Positions 1 through 9,173 of a stretch of DNA of 64,000 bases are shown here, in pieces. The translations under genes and the position numbers were made by a program. Origin of the DNA: Triglochin maritima (taxonomy: Eukaryota; Streptophyta; Magnoliopsida; Alismatales; Juncaginaceae); NCBI GenBank assembly GCA_963682175.1, contig OY821774.1:43600201-43664200 (forward strand), in the 5' to 3' direction. The first letter of the stretch is position 1. Each line of letters opens with the position of its first letter. The notes beneath the pieces are model-generated. The model was not told the DNA's origin and made no database searches. It was given only the letters and a program-made list of their open reading frames with translations.

Positions 1-509
1 TACGTCATATCTATTCTGTGAAGTGTAAACATTCTATATGTTGCTAAATTGTAAATATTTATACCTACTCCAACATCGAGCACTTGAAGAGTCAAAGATA
101 TTAGTTAGAGTACTGGCCGATATTCCAAGACGCTGCCCGAGAGCAAAAGCCTCTGAAACCCCAAGCATGCTAACAGCCATGGCCAAATTATTGCATATCT
201 TTGCTGCCTGAGTTTAAAAAAAACATTAACACAAGAATTAGGATATAGTTATCAATAAAAAGCATAGAGTAAATATCAATAAAACAAGTTTTAAGACAAT
301 AATTGTTTCTAACTTAAGATTTTTGATAGATCGAAAAATCTATATGACATGTAATCAGGTTTTGGACATTCATAAAACTTAAGGATGGGGCTTTGGTTTT
401 ATAATCAACTTACAGCACCATTACCAATCCCACCACAGTAAATGGTGTTTTTTCCCATTGAAAGAAATAATGGTTTTGCTGCCACATATGCCTCTTGTGG
501 TCCTCCAAC

Positions 510-924
510 CTGGCCATGAGAAACAATCATCAAACCAAACAACCAAAAATAATGCTCTTTTAGATTAATTGTTCGTGTTTATGTGGTTTCCATTCATGAA
601 TGGTGACACTATAAATTCTATGAAATGATTAACTTTACACATTGTATCACAAAAAATAAGAACAAAACAAAAAAAAGTCAAATAAGAACCAAAATGGACT
701 TTACACATTGTATCACATTCAGAAGTTAAGGTTGCTCATGTCTTTCACTTAAGTCCTTAACTAACTTTCACGAATAATTCATTAGGCTATTTGTGTGGAC
801 CGTATATAGAGTCGACTCGTAGTATTACCGCGTCCCATGATCGACAAAATAAGTCCAACGAGTCGTGTAGGTAGATTGATTAATGCACAAAATAAGTCCC
901 AATGTGTGTTGACGCGTGTCTGGT
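510..924. other. AT-rich intronic sequence, no gene seen
   Basis: This continues the intron upstream of the 414-509 dehydrogenase exon. A short direct repeat of the tract containing 'actttacacattgtatcac' occurs near 631 and 699. I see no coding signal or recognisable element end. Confidence 0.4.
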
Positions 925-1760
925 GGAGCATGATGACCCTGCAAACTACGGTCTGAACCCGTCCGATGTTGTGTCGGACGTATGTTGTACCACCAAGGTT
1001 GTGTCGGTGATGCCGCCATGGGTTTTGCCGGCGATGATGGTGCCGACGATGTTCCAGCTTGTGGTTGTGCCGTCCGATGTTGTGCCGGACGTATGTTGTA
1101 CTGCCGATGTTGTGTCGGCGATGCCACCGATGTTGTTCCGGTGATGATCCCCGATTGGGCACCTATCCTGGGATGTTGACCGACCGGGCTACGACTTCGT
1201 CGAGGTGGTGTAGACCACGTGTTGCTTTGCGCGGTAGTGCGGACGCTCCTCACCGATCCATTTGGCTCGAGTAGTCGCGTGTGGGGGTGCGTCGCGTACT
1301 GTCCGTAAGACCTTATGTGCCTACGGTAGGTTTCCGAGGGAGACCCGTGGTTGTTGCTGGACTGATGTCCTTGTGGACCCTGTTAAAGGTCGTTATGTTG
1401 TTGGACTGATGTCTCGTTTACCATTGGAGGGATTTGATGCATTGCAGATGTGATATGCCATGCTACTAGTATGATAGGTTCATTTACCGTACTGTTGCAT
1501 TCATATAGGCGAGCTTGGCATACGGGATTTCCTAATGGGAAACTCAGGCATCGTTGTTTGATTCATGTTTCAGAACCGCAGTAGATTCTGTCGAGTAGTG
1601 ACAGCGGGCGCACACATTTTGGAGTCAGGATCCTCTTCGGACTCTTCGAGATCGTCGTTGCTTGTACATGTCTTTCGTTATATTGTTGTAATCACGTCTT
1701 TTGACAAACTTTGTTGTATTATTGTTGCACCGACTGTTGATTTATATGAGTAACATTCCC
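925..1760 (+). mobile_element. Truncated LTR fragment of the GGTCGACC-array LTR family (copy A)
   Basis: From about 925 this matches, with divergence, the right half of the solo LTR at 59200-61274. It carries the repeats built on 'gatgttgtgccggacg' (about 955-1145), then 'actagtatgataggttcatt', then the conserved tail: 'cttggcatacggg', a small hairpin (1528-1542), 'actcaggcat', a possible 3' splice site 'tttcag' and 'cacattttggagtc'. The 5' half with the palindrome array and the terminal TTACA are missing, so it is truncated at both ends. No target duplication can be assigned. Confidence 0.75.
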
Positions 1761-2512
1761 GTTGATGAGTTTTATCATATAATCTCTTGCTTGTTTAACA
1801 TTCAGAACCTGCAACATTCCACATCATCTAGTATTGTTTCAAACGCACGGGGAAAATGTATACATATAATTATCTTATCTTGCATATATAAAGATAATTC
1901 AAGACAGGCCCCTTTCAGGTATAATTGACATCACAACTTTTTGATTGCACGCATCCGTCTATATTTTACACAAAGCCATTTCATGTTTACAGTTGCAGTT
2001 TATGACTAAGACTATATTGACTCGCAAGGAACTCTCAACAATCGCTATCACGTCACTCATGCTCAACCATCCCAATTCCCAAATACAAAATTTACCAGCA
2101 ATCAACACCCTGCCGTCATACTTTTATGCGCATGTTTTTCGGATTTCTCCACGTGTGACATCTAATCATGCAGCTAAATCAGTACCGATTAAAATTGCAT
2201 TCCAAGAGTCTCTGAAAGTTGAATCGCATCTAATGGACTCCTTGTTCCTCATGTCGCACTGGGAGAATCCTCCTCCAAGCCCAGGAGCATTTGTTCTATG
2301 CACTATTGGCAGGTCACGTACTTGCTGCCAGACTCACCTAGTTAAGAATTTATTGGCAAAACTGAAATCAGCAATTTCTACACAAATTATTTCCATTTCC
2401 CTTCAAAGGTTTGCTTGCATTGGTTATGTTATTAACCATTATGCAGGACGATGCCTTATTGCACCTTACCCTATTTCATCATAACTCTCTTGGGTCATAA
2501 TCATGTCTCTAC
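1761..2512 (+). other. Unassigned stretch with an open frame of 179 codons
   Basis: An open frame runs 1945-2484 on the plus strand. I recognise no domain in it. The minus strand of 2130-2340 also gives protein-like text (GLGGGFSQCDMRNKES), so the true strand is uncertain. It sits between an LTR fragment and a solo LTR inside the dehydrogenase pseudogene. It may be a decayed transposon or captured gene piece. Confidence 0.25.
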
Positions 2513-3324
2513 AATTATGTAGGATTCCGATCCTAATCCTAATCCTACTTGTGCCTTAATCTTGTTTTAGGTGGAGATTAGACAAGATGAAGATGGAGGG
2601 CTTGGATGTTGTGGATGAGATGAGTGGTGGAGATGGAAGGATTGGATTGGATGGTTGAGATTAGAGGAGGAGGAGATATATGGTGAGCTCTCTCCCTCTC
2701 TCTTAAACTCACGTCTCTCTCTCCCTTTGCTCACTCTCTCTCTCTCTACCTCAGAGGTTGTGATCCGGCGAGGAAGGTGGTGGAGATCTCCGGCAAGGTG
2801 AAGATCGGCTCCGGGGAGTTGGTGGCTTGAGGTGAGTGTTGGTTTTAAACCTTCCGCACGCTGTTCTCTCCCTCTCTTCTCTCACGTCTCTCCCCCTCTT
2901 CTCTCACGTCTCTCTCTCTCCCCTCAGTTGGTGATCGCCGGCGTGGAGGTGCGGGGCTTCGGCGAGATTAAGGGCGTTTGTGGTTTGAGGTGAGTGTTAC
3001 TCTCTCGGTTCGTTTCCGGCTCGTTTTGGTTTCTCTCTCTTGACCTCACCCGGGTTTCGGTGGTTGTGGTTGGCTTGTGGAGGTTGCCGGAGGTAGTGTG
3101 ATGTTGTGGATCGTCGAGGAGACGATTGATCGTCGTTTGGACGCGAGGTTCGTCGACGGATCGTGATTTGGGGAGACGTGCTCGTGGAGGCGTCGTCGCG
3201 ATTCTTCAAAGGTCTCTTCAGACCTTCCGGTATGTCAAGCTCGCTCACTTAATTACCGTGAGTATTTGGAAGTCGACGGTAGGCCGTTCGGCTTGTCGCA
3301 AGTAAATGTGCAGCATATTTCACT

Positions 3325-3940
3325 GCCTGATCGGTCGACCGGTTGGTGCAAACGGTCGACCGTTCGTGAAGAAAATGCGGGTTCTGCCTGAAATCGGTCG
3401 AACGATGCCTTGTGGCGGTCGACCGATTGTGCATAAAAGGCAAACCTAGTGAGTTTCGGTCGACCGGGTCCCCTTTGCCGGTCGACCGTGTGCACTGTCT
3501 TAAGTCGATTGGGAGCGTTGACCATCTAAACGGTCGACCGCTCTTTGACTTTGTTCGACCGTGACTTAAGTGAGTTTGGGGGTCAGTTCGACCGAATGTG
3601 GGTTCGGTCGACCGGTCCTGCGTGTTGAGCGTGAGGAACGCTCTGGATGGAATCGGTCGACCGAGGAGGTCTCGGCGTTCGACCGGTTTCAGGACGCGAG
3701 AGAGGGATTATTCCCTGTGGGATCGGTCGACCGAAGGATGCTCGGAGTTCGACCGATCGGACGTTTTGTTCGTTGAACCTGGGAGTTGACCATCTAAACG
3801 GTCGACCGTCCCGTGATTTTGGTTCGTCCTAACGAGTGTGGTTTTGGGAATCGGTCGACCGATGGAGTGCCGGTCGAGGTGGATTGCCTTGTATTTGCTT
3901 GATTCGGTCGACCGGGACTTTTGGTTCGGTCGACCGTTTG
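3325..3940. repeat. Dense array of the palindrome CGGTCGACCG
   Basis: By eye there are about 13 exact GGTCGACC octamers in roughly 610 bp, usually extended to TCGGTCGACCGA/G. Several one-step variants (GTTCGACCG, GGTCGAACG) lie between them. Spacing is irregular, 20 to 75 bp. A longer module, 'gaccatctaaacggtcgacc', recurs at about 3520 and 3787. Because each unit is self-complementary, open frames appear on both strands here; they are not genes. Confidence 0.95.
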
Positions 3941-4039
3941 TGTCCTGTTTTGCACTATGGAGGTGTTGTTGTCGTGGTTGTCCGTGTGGGGCGAGTCGTA
4001 GTGCCGATGTTCTTCCGGCAAGTGTGCTAGGTGCACGAG

Positions 4040-4540
4040 GGTTGCGGTGGTTGGTTGAGATTAGACCTGGAGCCCCGTAACCGTGTGTGAGCTTGGGATT
4101 GGCTGAAATAGGCCTAAGGTCCAGCTTAGAATTGTGGTGTTGCGGCGGTTGGTTGAAAGAGACCTGGAGCCCCGTGACTGTGTGAGAGCTGCGGTTGGTT
4201 GAAAAAGACCTGGAGCCCAGCTAGTCTGTGCGAGGTTGGTTGAAAAAGACTTGGAGCTCCGTAGTGCGTTCGGGTTGGCTGAAAAAGGCCTGGAGCCTGA
4301 GCAGGGACCGCGTGTAGGGGTTGGTTGAAAAAGACCTGGAGCCCTTAGACGTTTGGGTTGGTTGAAAATAGACCTGGAGTCCTTGGTCGTGTCGTGGTAG
4401 CTGCGGTTGGTTGAAAAAGACCTGGAGCCCAGCTTGGCGACGAGTGTGTGGTACGGTGGTTGGTTGAGATTAGACCTGGAGCCCCGTGACCGTGGTGTGT
4501 GTTGTGGTTGGGTGAAAGAGCCCTGGAGCCCAGCCGTTTA
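4040..4540 (+). repeat. Tandem array, about 11 units of 36-53 bp
   Basis: Each unit has the core 'ggttggttgaaaaagacc' followed by 'tggagccc' and a variable GT-rich spacer. Units start near 4043, 4094, 4143, 4192, 4235, 4272, 4319, 4356, 4404, 4457 and 4508. It occupies the slot that other copies of this LTR family fill with unrelated repeats. Confidence 0.9.
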
Positions 4541-4604
4541 GTTGAAATGCTTTTCTTGTTTAGTAGAATTGCATGCTAGGGCGTCTTTCAGTTCATGTAT
4601 TTAG

Positions 4605-4917
4605 AGTTTGGCATACGGGGTTTCCTTCTGGAAACTCAGGCATTGTTGCATGTTTACTTTCAGGCCGTGATCAGCGTTAGGGGGTGGTGACCGAGGAGAG
4701 GAGCGCTGCTACCGGATCTAGCCTTCTCTCGGTTGAGGTCGTGTGATTACTGTTTCCTTTGTTTATGCTTTTGATGTAATCACAACTTTTGTAAACTCTG
4801 ATGTTCGGATATATATATATATATGTTGGTGCACCTGTGTTCCTTTATTTGCGTAATATCCTCTGTTGATTGAGTGTTCATAAATTTTAAATTTCCCGCT
4901 GTTTTGAGGATGTTACA
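4605..4917 (+). repeat. Conserved 3' tail of the LTR family, with small hairpin
   Basis: The tail is shared by four copies in the window. It has 'ttggcatacgggg', a hairpin (4620-4635, GTTTCC-TTCT-GGAAAC), 'ctcaggcattgttg', 'ggtggtgaccgagga', 'gtaatcac', 'gtaaactctgatg', 'ggtgcacc' and the terminal 'ggatgttaca'. The matching regions are about 1515-1760, 21355-21657 and 60950-61274. Confidence 0.85.
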
Positions 4918-5046
4918 AATTAGGTGGCAAAACAAGCCACGTAATTCTAGCAGGACTCATTAGATTATACTTTTTCTTCATGAGAATAAATGACACAAAA
5001 TTCACCAGGAATGCCGTTTGGAGAGCTACACCTATAAAAAATATAT

Positions 5047-5394
5047 GGTAAATTACAATTTGCCCCCCTTAACTAAGGTCAAGTAATGTTTTAATCCCTT
5101 GGGACTTCAAAACGTCCTAAATTTTGATTTTTGTAACACTTTGACTTCATTCATCAAAAAAATTGTTATTTTTCAACAAATTCATCGTTTTTTTCTTAAA
5201 ATTTACCTTGTTGTTTGTCAAACATGTTTCTAATGTATCATATGGTAAAGTTGAAAAATAATAATTTTTTGATGAAAACGAGATCAAAGTATTACATAAA
5301 TCAACATTTAAGTGGTGGGAGTATGACGTTTTTAAGTTCATGGAGTCAAAGTGTTACTCGACCATAGTTAAGAGGGACAAATTGTAGTCTACCC
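5047..5394. mobile_element. MITE, 348 bp, with about 34-bp inverted ends
   Basis: The left end 'ggtaaattacaatttgcccc' continues 'ccttaactaaggtc'. The reverse complement of the right end reads 'gggtagactacaatttgtcc' then 'ctcttaactatggtc'. The two agree over about 34 bp with few mismatches. There is no coding content. A flanking duplication is not clear; a TA duplication is possible. Confidence 0.65.
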
Positions 5395-5595
5395 TAAAAA
5401 AATAAAGACTTACGAAGAAAATTCGAAGTTACAACCAAACGTACAAACAGATAAACAGAGGAGAAAGCGTACATTGGATGAGGATGGAAGCATTGTTATG
5501 ACAACGTCGCTTTAGTCTACTATTTTTTCAAAAGGTGACTTCTTGCAAGAATACCTTTCTCTGAAAATCTATCCACGGCACCTTGATTTCTGGAA

Positions 5596-6425
5596 GTGTG
5601 CACATTTTATGAGAAAATCAGACTTTCTCAAGTTCACATTATCTGTTGTATGCTTCACAGTAATGTCGTATATGCTATTGAATTTAAAGAAGAAAGCGAG
5701 GAATTGTATTTAAAGGTGCCAGTGATAGCTTGGATTTGTGGGCTTGTTCAAATTTGCTTAACAGAAGCTCAAACCAACTTTAGGCTCGTTGAGCTAGTCC
5801 AGCAGCTTTTCGTTGAGATGAAGCGGTCAGGAATGTTCCAAGGACGACATATAGAGTATGATGAATGAATGGAAAGATCTTTTTTATATCAGTTCCTTGT
5901 CAACACTCGTTTCGTTACCGTCCGTTGCATGTTCCCTTTCTTCTAACAAGTAAGCAAGTAAACTACGCTTAATTAAGAGCTCAGTATGTTACATGGTCAA
6001 TTGATCATGTATGACAACTGACAAGAGCCTATATATTTGCTTGAAGGGATGTCAATATGTTAAAGAATATATAATTTCATGTTCTATAATCAAGATTCAT
6101 TTTTGTGACTTATTTAGATGCTCGATATTTTCACTCAGCAGTCAGCACCTTGATGTTGAAATTGAAGCCGACTTCAGTAACATCTATCTGGAAAGATCTT
6201 ATCGCACGAATGTAAAAGTTAAAGAAACTGATCTTGTAACCATTTCTTTAAGCATCAGTTTTCAATTTCTGTATACCAAAAAACCTTAAGTGATTTACTG
6301 TCTGAAGAGAGTGGATCGACTAGTGATGACTCAGTGAAAGCTCCATCGAAATCACAAAGAACTAAAATCAAGTCTAAATTGAAGTTCATTAAGCTTAAGA
6401 AGTCAATATTGAGTTTTAAGTAAGG
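5596..6425 (+). other. Unidentified gene-like fragments within the pseudogene intron
   Basis: Two stretches look protein-like on the plus strand, opposite to the surrounding pseudogene. At 5596-5868 an open frame of 90 codons ends LVELVQQLFVEMKRSGMFQG... . At about 6299-6423 an open frame reads LSEESGSTSDDSVKAPSKSQ and ends in a lysine-rich tail and a stop. A further frame at 6120-6290 contains LDVEIEADFSNIYLERSYR. I recognise no family. They may be pieces of one captured or degenerate gene, as introns between them could be inferred but not proved. Confidence 0.3.
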
Positions 6426-7284
6426 TCAACTTCGCTTTGCTTAGAGACACCTTTAATCGCATTGAAAGAAATACTACCAAGATTTAGGGTGACAAATAGA
6501 GATTTATTGTTTTTTACATCCAAAGATTATATAAGTTATAAGAGGTGTTGGATTTATAGCCCCATCTTGAGAAAATAAGAAATCTGTGACATTTTATAAG
6601 AGAATTGTGCAGACTACCTTCCATTTAAAAAGTGTTTGGTTTTTAAAGAGATGGTAGACTTACCAATTTCGCATGATATTAAAGCAAAATAATCAATAAC
6701 ACCCTTAGGCCATGTTTGGTTAGCCACAATTGGATTCTATTGAATTCAATTACATGCAATTAGAATACATTTTGATTAATTAAATTTCTTGTAATCAAAT
6801 TACATTGGTAAATTTAGGTACTCATGGTCCAAATCGAGAGCCTATAATATTCCTATGAAGGAGAGATTGTGCTCACCACCACTTTGAAACGGTTACATTA
6901 TGAAAACTCCACCATCTAAAATTAATCTGCTCTCAGCTGCCTTCCTCTTGCCAGCATAGTTAAAGTCCAAACCAAACACATGGGTTGTAATAAGACAATA
7001 GCTAATTAGCTATTACTTTACCTTTACGACTCACAATTACAACTACATATTCAGTGGGTAACAACTTTTTGTATGGGTTGCATGAACTTAATTGATTTGG
7101 GTGTCGAATCATTACCAAATCTTTATCGTTTTATGAAATATTCACCAACTTTCACAAACAAAAAAAATAAAATCCACCATCTAAAATTAGAATCTAGCTG
7201 GAAGTAATACAAGAACAGCCAAAAATAATCCATGCACGGTGAAAACCTGAGAGATAACAGATAAGTATGAGTGAGTGATCTCAC
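6426..7284. other. Non-coding intronic sequence
   Basis: This is AT-rich sequence upstream of the first visible dehydrogenase exon. It includes 'ggccatgtttggttagccac' near 6709, a phrase often seen at ends of plant MITEs, but I found no matching second end. No gene was seen. Confidence 0.35.
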
Positions 7285-7633
7285 TTGTCATGAACAGCAA
7301 CTTGGTAACCAGATTTGATGAGATTCCTTGCCATGTGAGAACCCATGTTTCCCAGACCAATGAATCCGATCCTCTGAGTGACATCAAAAAAAGTTGAAAT
7401 ATTTTATTTTATTTTTATTTTTACCCAAATCATAATTTGGTCTTGTAAATTCAAAAAAGAAAAAGTCTAGGAGAAAATTGGTTGTCTCCCGGGAGTGATG
7501 GGTTGGTAGTGTTTTGGCTGAAAGACATCTGATGGTAGAAGTCTGGCCGGAGAAGATTTTGTTGGAAAGATTTGAGAATCTAAAGATGGGACTGACGTCG
7601 GACTAGAAATTGAAAGCTCTTTTCCGGTTAAAG

Positions 7634-7903
7634 AATAGAAATATTATTCGTCGTCGGAAAATTACATCCTAACAATTACCATTTTATTATTTACAATTCA
7701 TTTAATACTAATTTTGTCATGTCTCTTAAAATAAAATTTCTACCTACGTTACCTCATTTTTTCAGTACAAATACCACGAAAATGTCTGACGAAACGTCTG
7801 GATTCGGTAAAATAGGTCCCCAAAAAAAATCAGGTCAGACGTCTGAGTAAAACATCCCTTATGAAATTTTAAGTAGTTTTCCGACGACGAACAGTAGTTC
7901 CCT
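7634..7903. mobile_element. MITE sharing its ends with the MULE at 53-58 kb
   Basis: The left side reads 'tattattcgtcgtcggaaaa' and the reverse complement of the right side reads 'tactgttcgtcgtcggaaaa'. These ends are nearly identical. The right end finishes 'cagtagttccc', matching the ends of the elements at 18214-18556 and near 58077. The interior is AT-rich and non-coding, with a direct pair of 'gacgaaacgtctg'/'cagacgtctg'-like words. A 9-bp duplication is not clear. Confidence 0.6.
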
Positions 7904-9173
7904 ATTAAAATGGACCCAATGTGAAACTGACGTGTTTATATACATATGAAATTTGCATTTTTAATATTCTTAAAGAACACTAATATAACACGTGCAAATA
8001 GCAATCAGATACTGATATTCTCAGATACAACATTGAATAAACATGTCTGCCAGAAGAATGTACACTTACCTTTCAAAGAGAATGGAGAATGAATATGTTT
8101 CTAACAACATTACAAGATGCATTATTGTCATTGCAAGACAATCACCAGCCTGATTTACATACAGGTGGTTATCTCACATAACATTAGTTCTCACCGGTGC
8201 ATCATCTCTTACCAATTTCATGAAAACAGACCTCGGTTGCTGCATATCTCAGATTAGTCGCAGCTGGCAATTTGTCTTCTCGTCATCAGTGAATACCACT
8301 GCTTCTCCATCTACCGCTTTCACTGCTTATCTATTAGTGGCCAATTGTGTTTAAAGAAGACCACAAATGCTGCATCAAAACTGGGTAGTTGTAATGCTCT
8401 CTCAGCATTTGGAGCAATTGAACAAGAACTGGTTGATTGCAACTTAGAGAAGCTTTTCGTTGCATCTTGGGAATCTGAAAAGATAGCAGATGGAATGTTG
8501 AGAAAAGAATCCAATATCAAACAAATTTGCATCTGATAAAATTGATTAGATAAGAGACATCTCTTGACTCTTGAGTACCATTTCTCGTGTCTAGTGCACA
8601 GGTGTCACTTAAATCAAGTAAGGAAGGATGCTGAGTTCAGGAGGAAAGTATTTGATTATCATCACCTTTCTAATTTAATTTTCGTATTTTTTATCGAGAA
8701 AAGTGTCATGGTCTTAATTGTGCAAAAAGGCACGTCTTAAACAAAAGAAAACCATGTGTACGGTGCCCAATGACTAGTGTAGGAGAGCGCATCAAATGGG
8801 CCACAAATGTATTTTAAATGTTCAAATAAAATCACGATCGGGAAGCAGGAAATATGCAAGGCAATTTCAGGATAGCCAGTTCTTACATGCTAAGAAGAAT
8901 ATGCATGCATCTGGGTACAACAATCCTTCAGATTGGCTGCAGGTGTATGAATATAATAGCTTGTAGATGTGAATCTAATATGTTGAGTTGACACTTGTAA
9001 AGAAGCCCGATGGGTTAATAAGTGAAAAGTACTTCTGACCATTAAATGGTGCATGATCGTCGGTAAAGAGAAGAATCAATACACAACATATACAACATTT
9101 GATTTTCGAAGGAAATCCTAAATTAATATACTTGCAGCTTAAAATACCTGTCAAACTGTGAGGGATGTGAAAT
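7904..9173. other. Intergenic stretch; 3' flank of the RINGv gene
   Basis: No gene is recognised here. A short open frame at 8345-8536 (plus; LSAFGAIEQELVDCNLEKLF) looks protein-like but has no family I know. The part near 8900-9173 is probably the 3' UTR of the RINGv gene, whose stop codon is at 9174. Confidence 0.4.

Larger units (their letters stand above)
2518..4917 (+). mobile_element. Solo LTR (copy B) with 5-bp target duplication
   Basis: It begins TGTAGGATTCC and ends GGATGTTACA, the TG...CA form of an LTR. It is flanked by a perfect duplication AATTA (2513-2517 and 4918-4922). No coding internal region or second LTR is present, so this is a 2.4 kb solo LTR left by recombination. Order inside: GA- and CT-rich leader (2570-2990), a candidate splice donor near 3230 ('ccggtatgtc'), an array of CGGTCGACCG palindromes (3325-3940), a tandem array (4040-4540), then the conserved tail (about 4605-4917) with a hairpin, a candidate acceptor 'tttcag' near 4663 and the end. 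The superfamily is probably Ty3/Gypsy, judged only from size and the 5-bp duplication. It lies inside the dehydrogenase pseudogene. Confidence 0.9.
65..7373 (-). pseudogene. 3-hydroxyisobutyrate dehydrogenase-like pseudogene, transposon-interrupted, C-terminus outside window
   Basis: The family oxidises 3-hydroxyisobutyrate with NAD in mitochondrial valine breakdown. Four exon pieces are readable on the minus strand. Exon 7285-7373 holds the Rossmann loop ([17 protein letters not shown]). Exon 5473-5589 reads FSEKGILAR and, after a one-base loss, SPFEKIVD-stop-SDVVITMLPSSSN. Exon 414-509 is intact (VGGPQEAYVAAKPLF to CGGIGNGA), and exon 65-207 is intact (AAKICNNLAMAVSMLGVSE to SARCW). Splice borders fit at each, and phases agree where neighbouring exons are visible. 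A degenerate stretch at about 4970-5031 (SPNGIPG) may be the next exon. The exon for the DSSTID/DAPVSGG part was not found, nor was a transit-peptide exon. Between 509 and 5473 lie an LTR fragment, a complete solo LTR and a MITE. The frameshift, the stop and the missing exons argue for a pseudogene. The distal exons are cleanly in frame, so decay may be recent. Confidence 0.85.

Noticed and set aside
3325..3940. CRISPR-like array of palindromic repeats
   Set aside because: Repeats are only 8-12 bp, spacing is irregular, there are no cas genes, and the genome is that of a plant.
3253..4080. Many overlapping open frames on both strands (90, 68, 64, 80 codons)
   Set aside because: They arise because the CGGTCGACCG units are self-complementary and lack stops in most frames. 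Translations only repeat the motif (VDR, RST, GRP).
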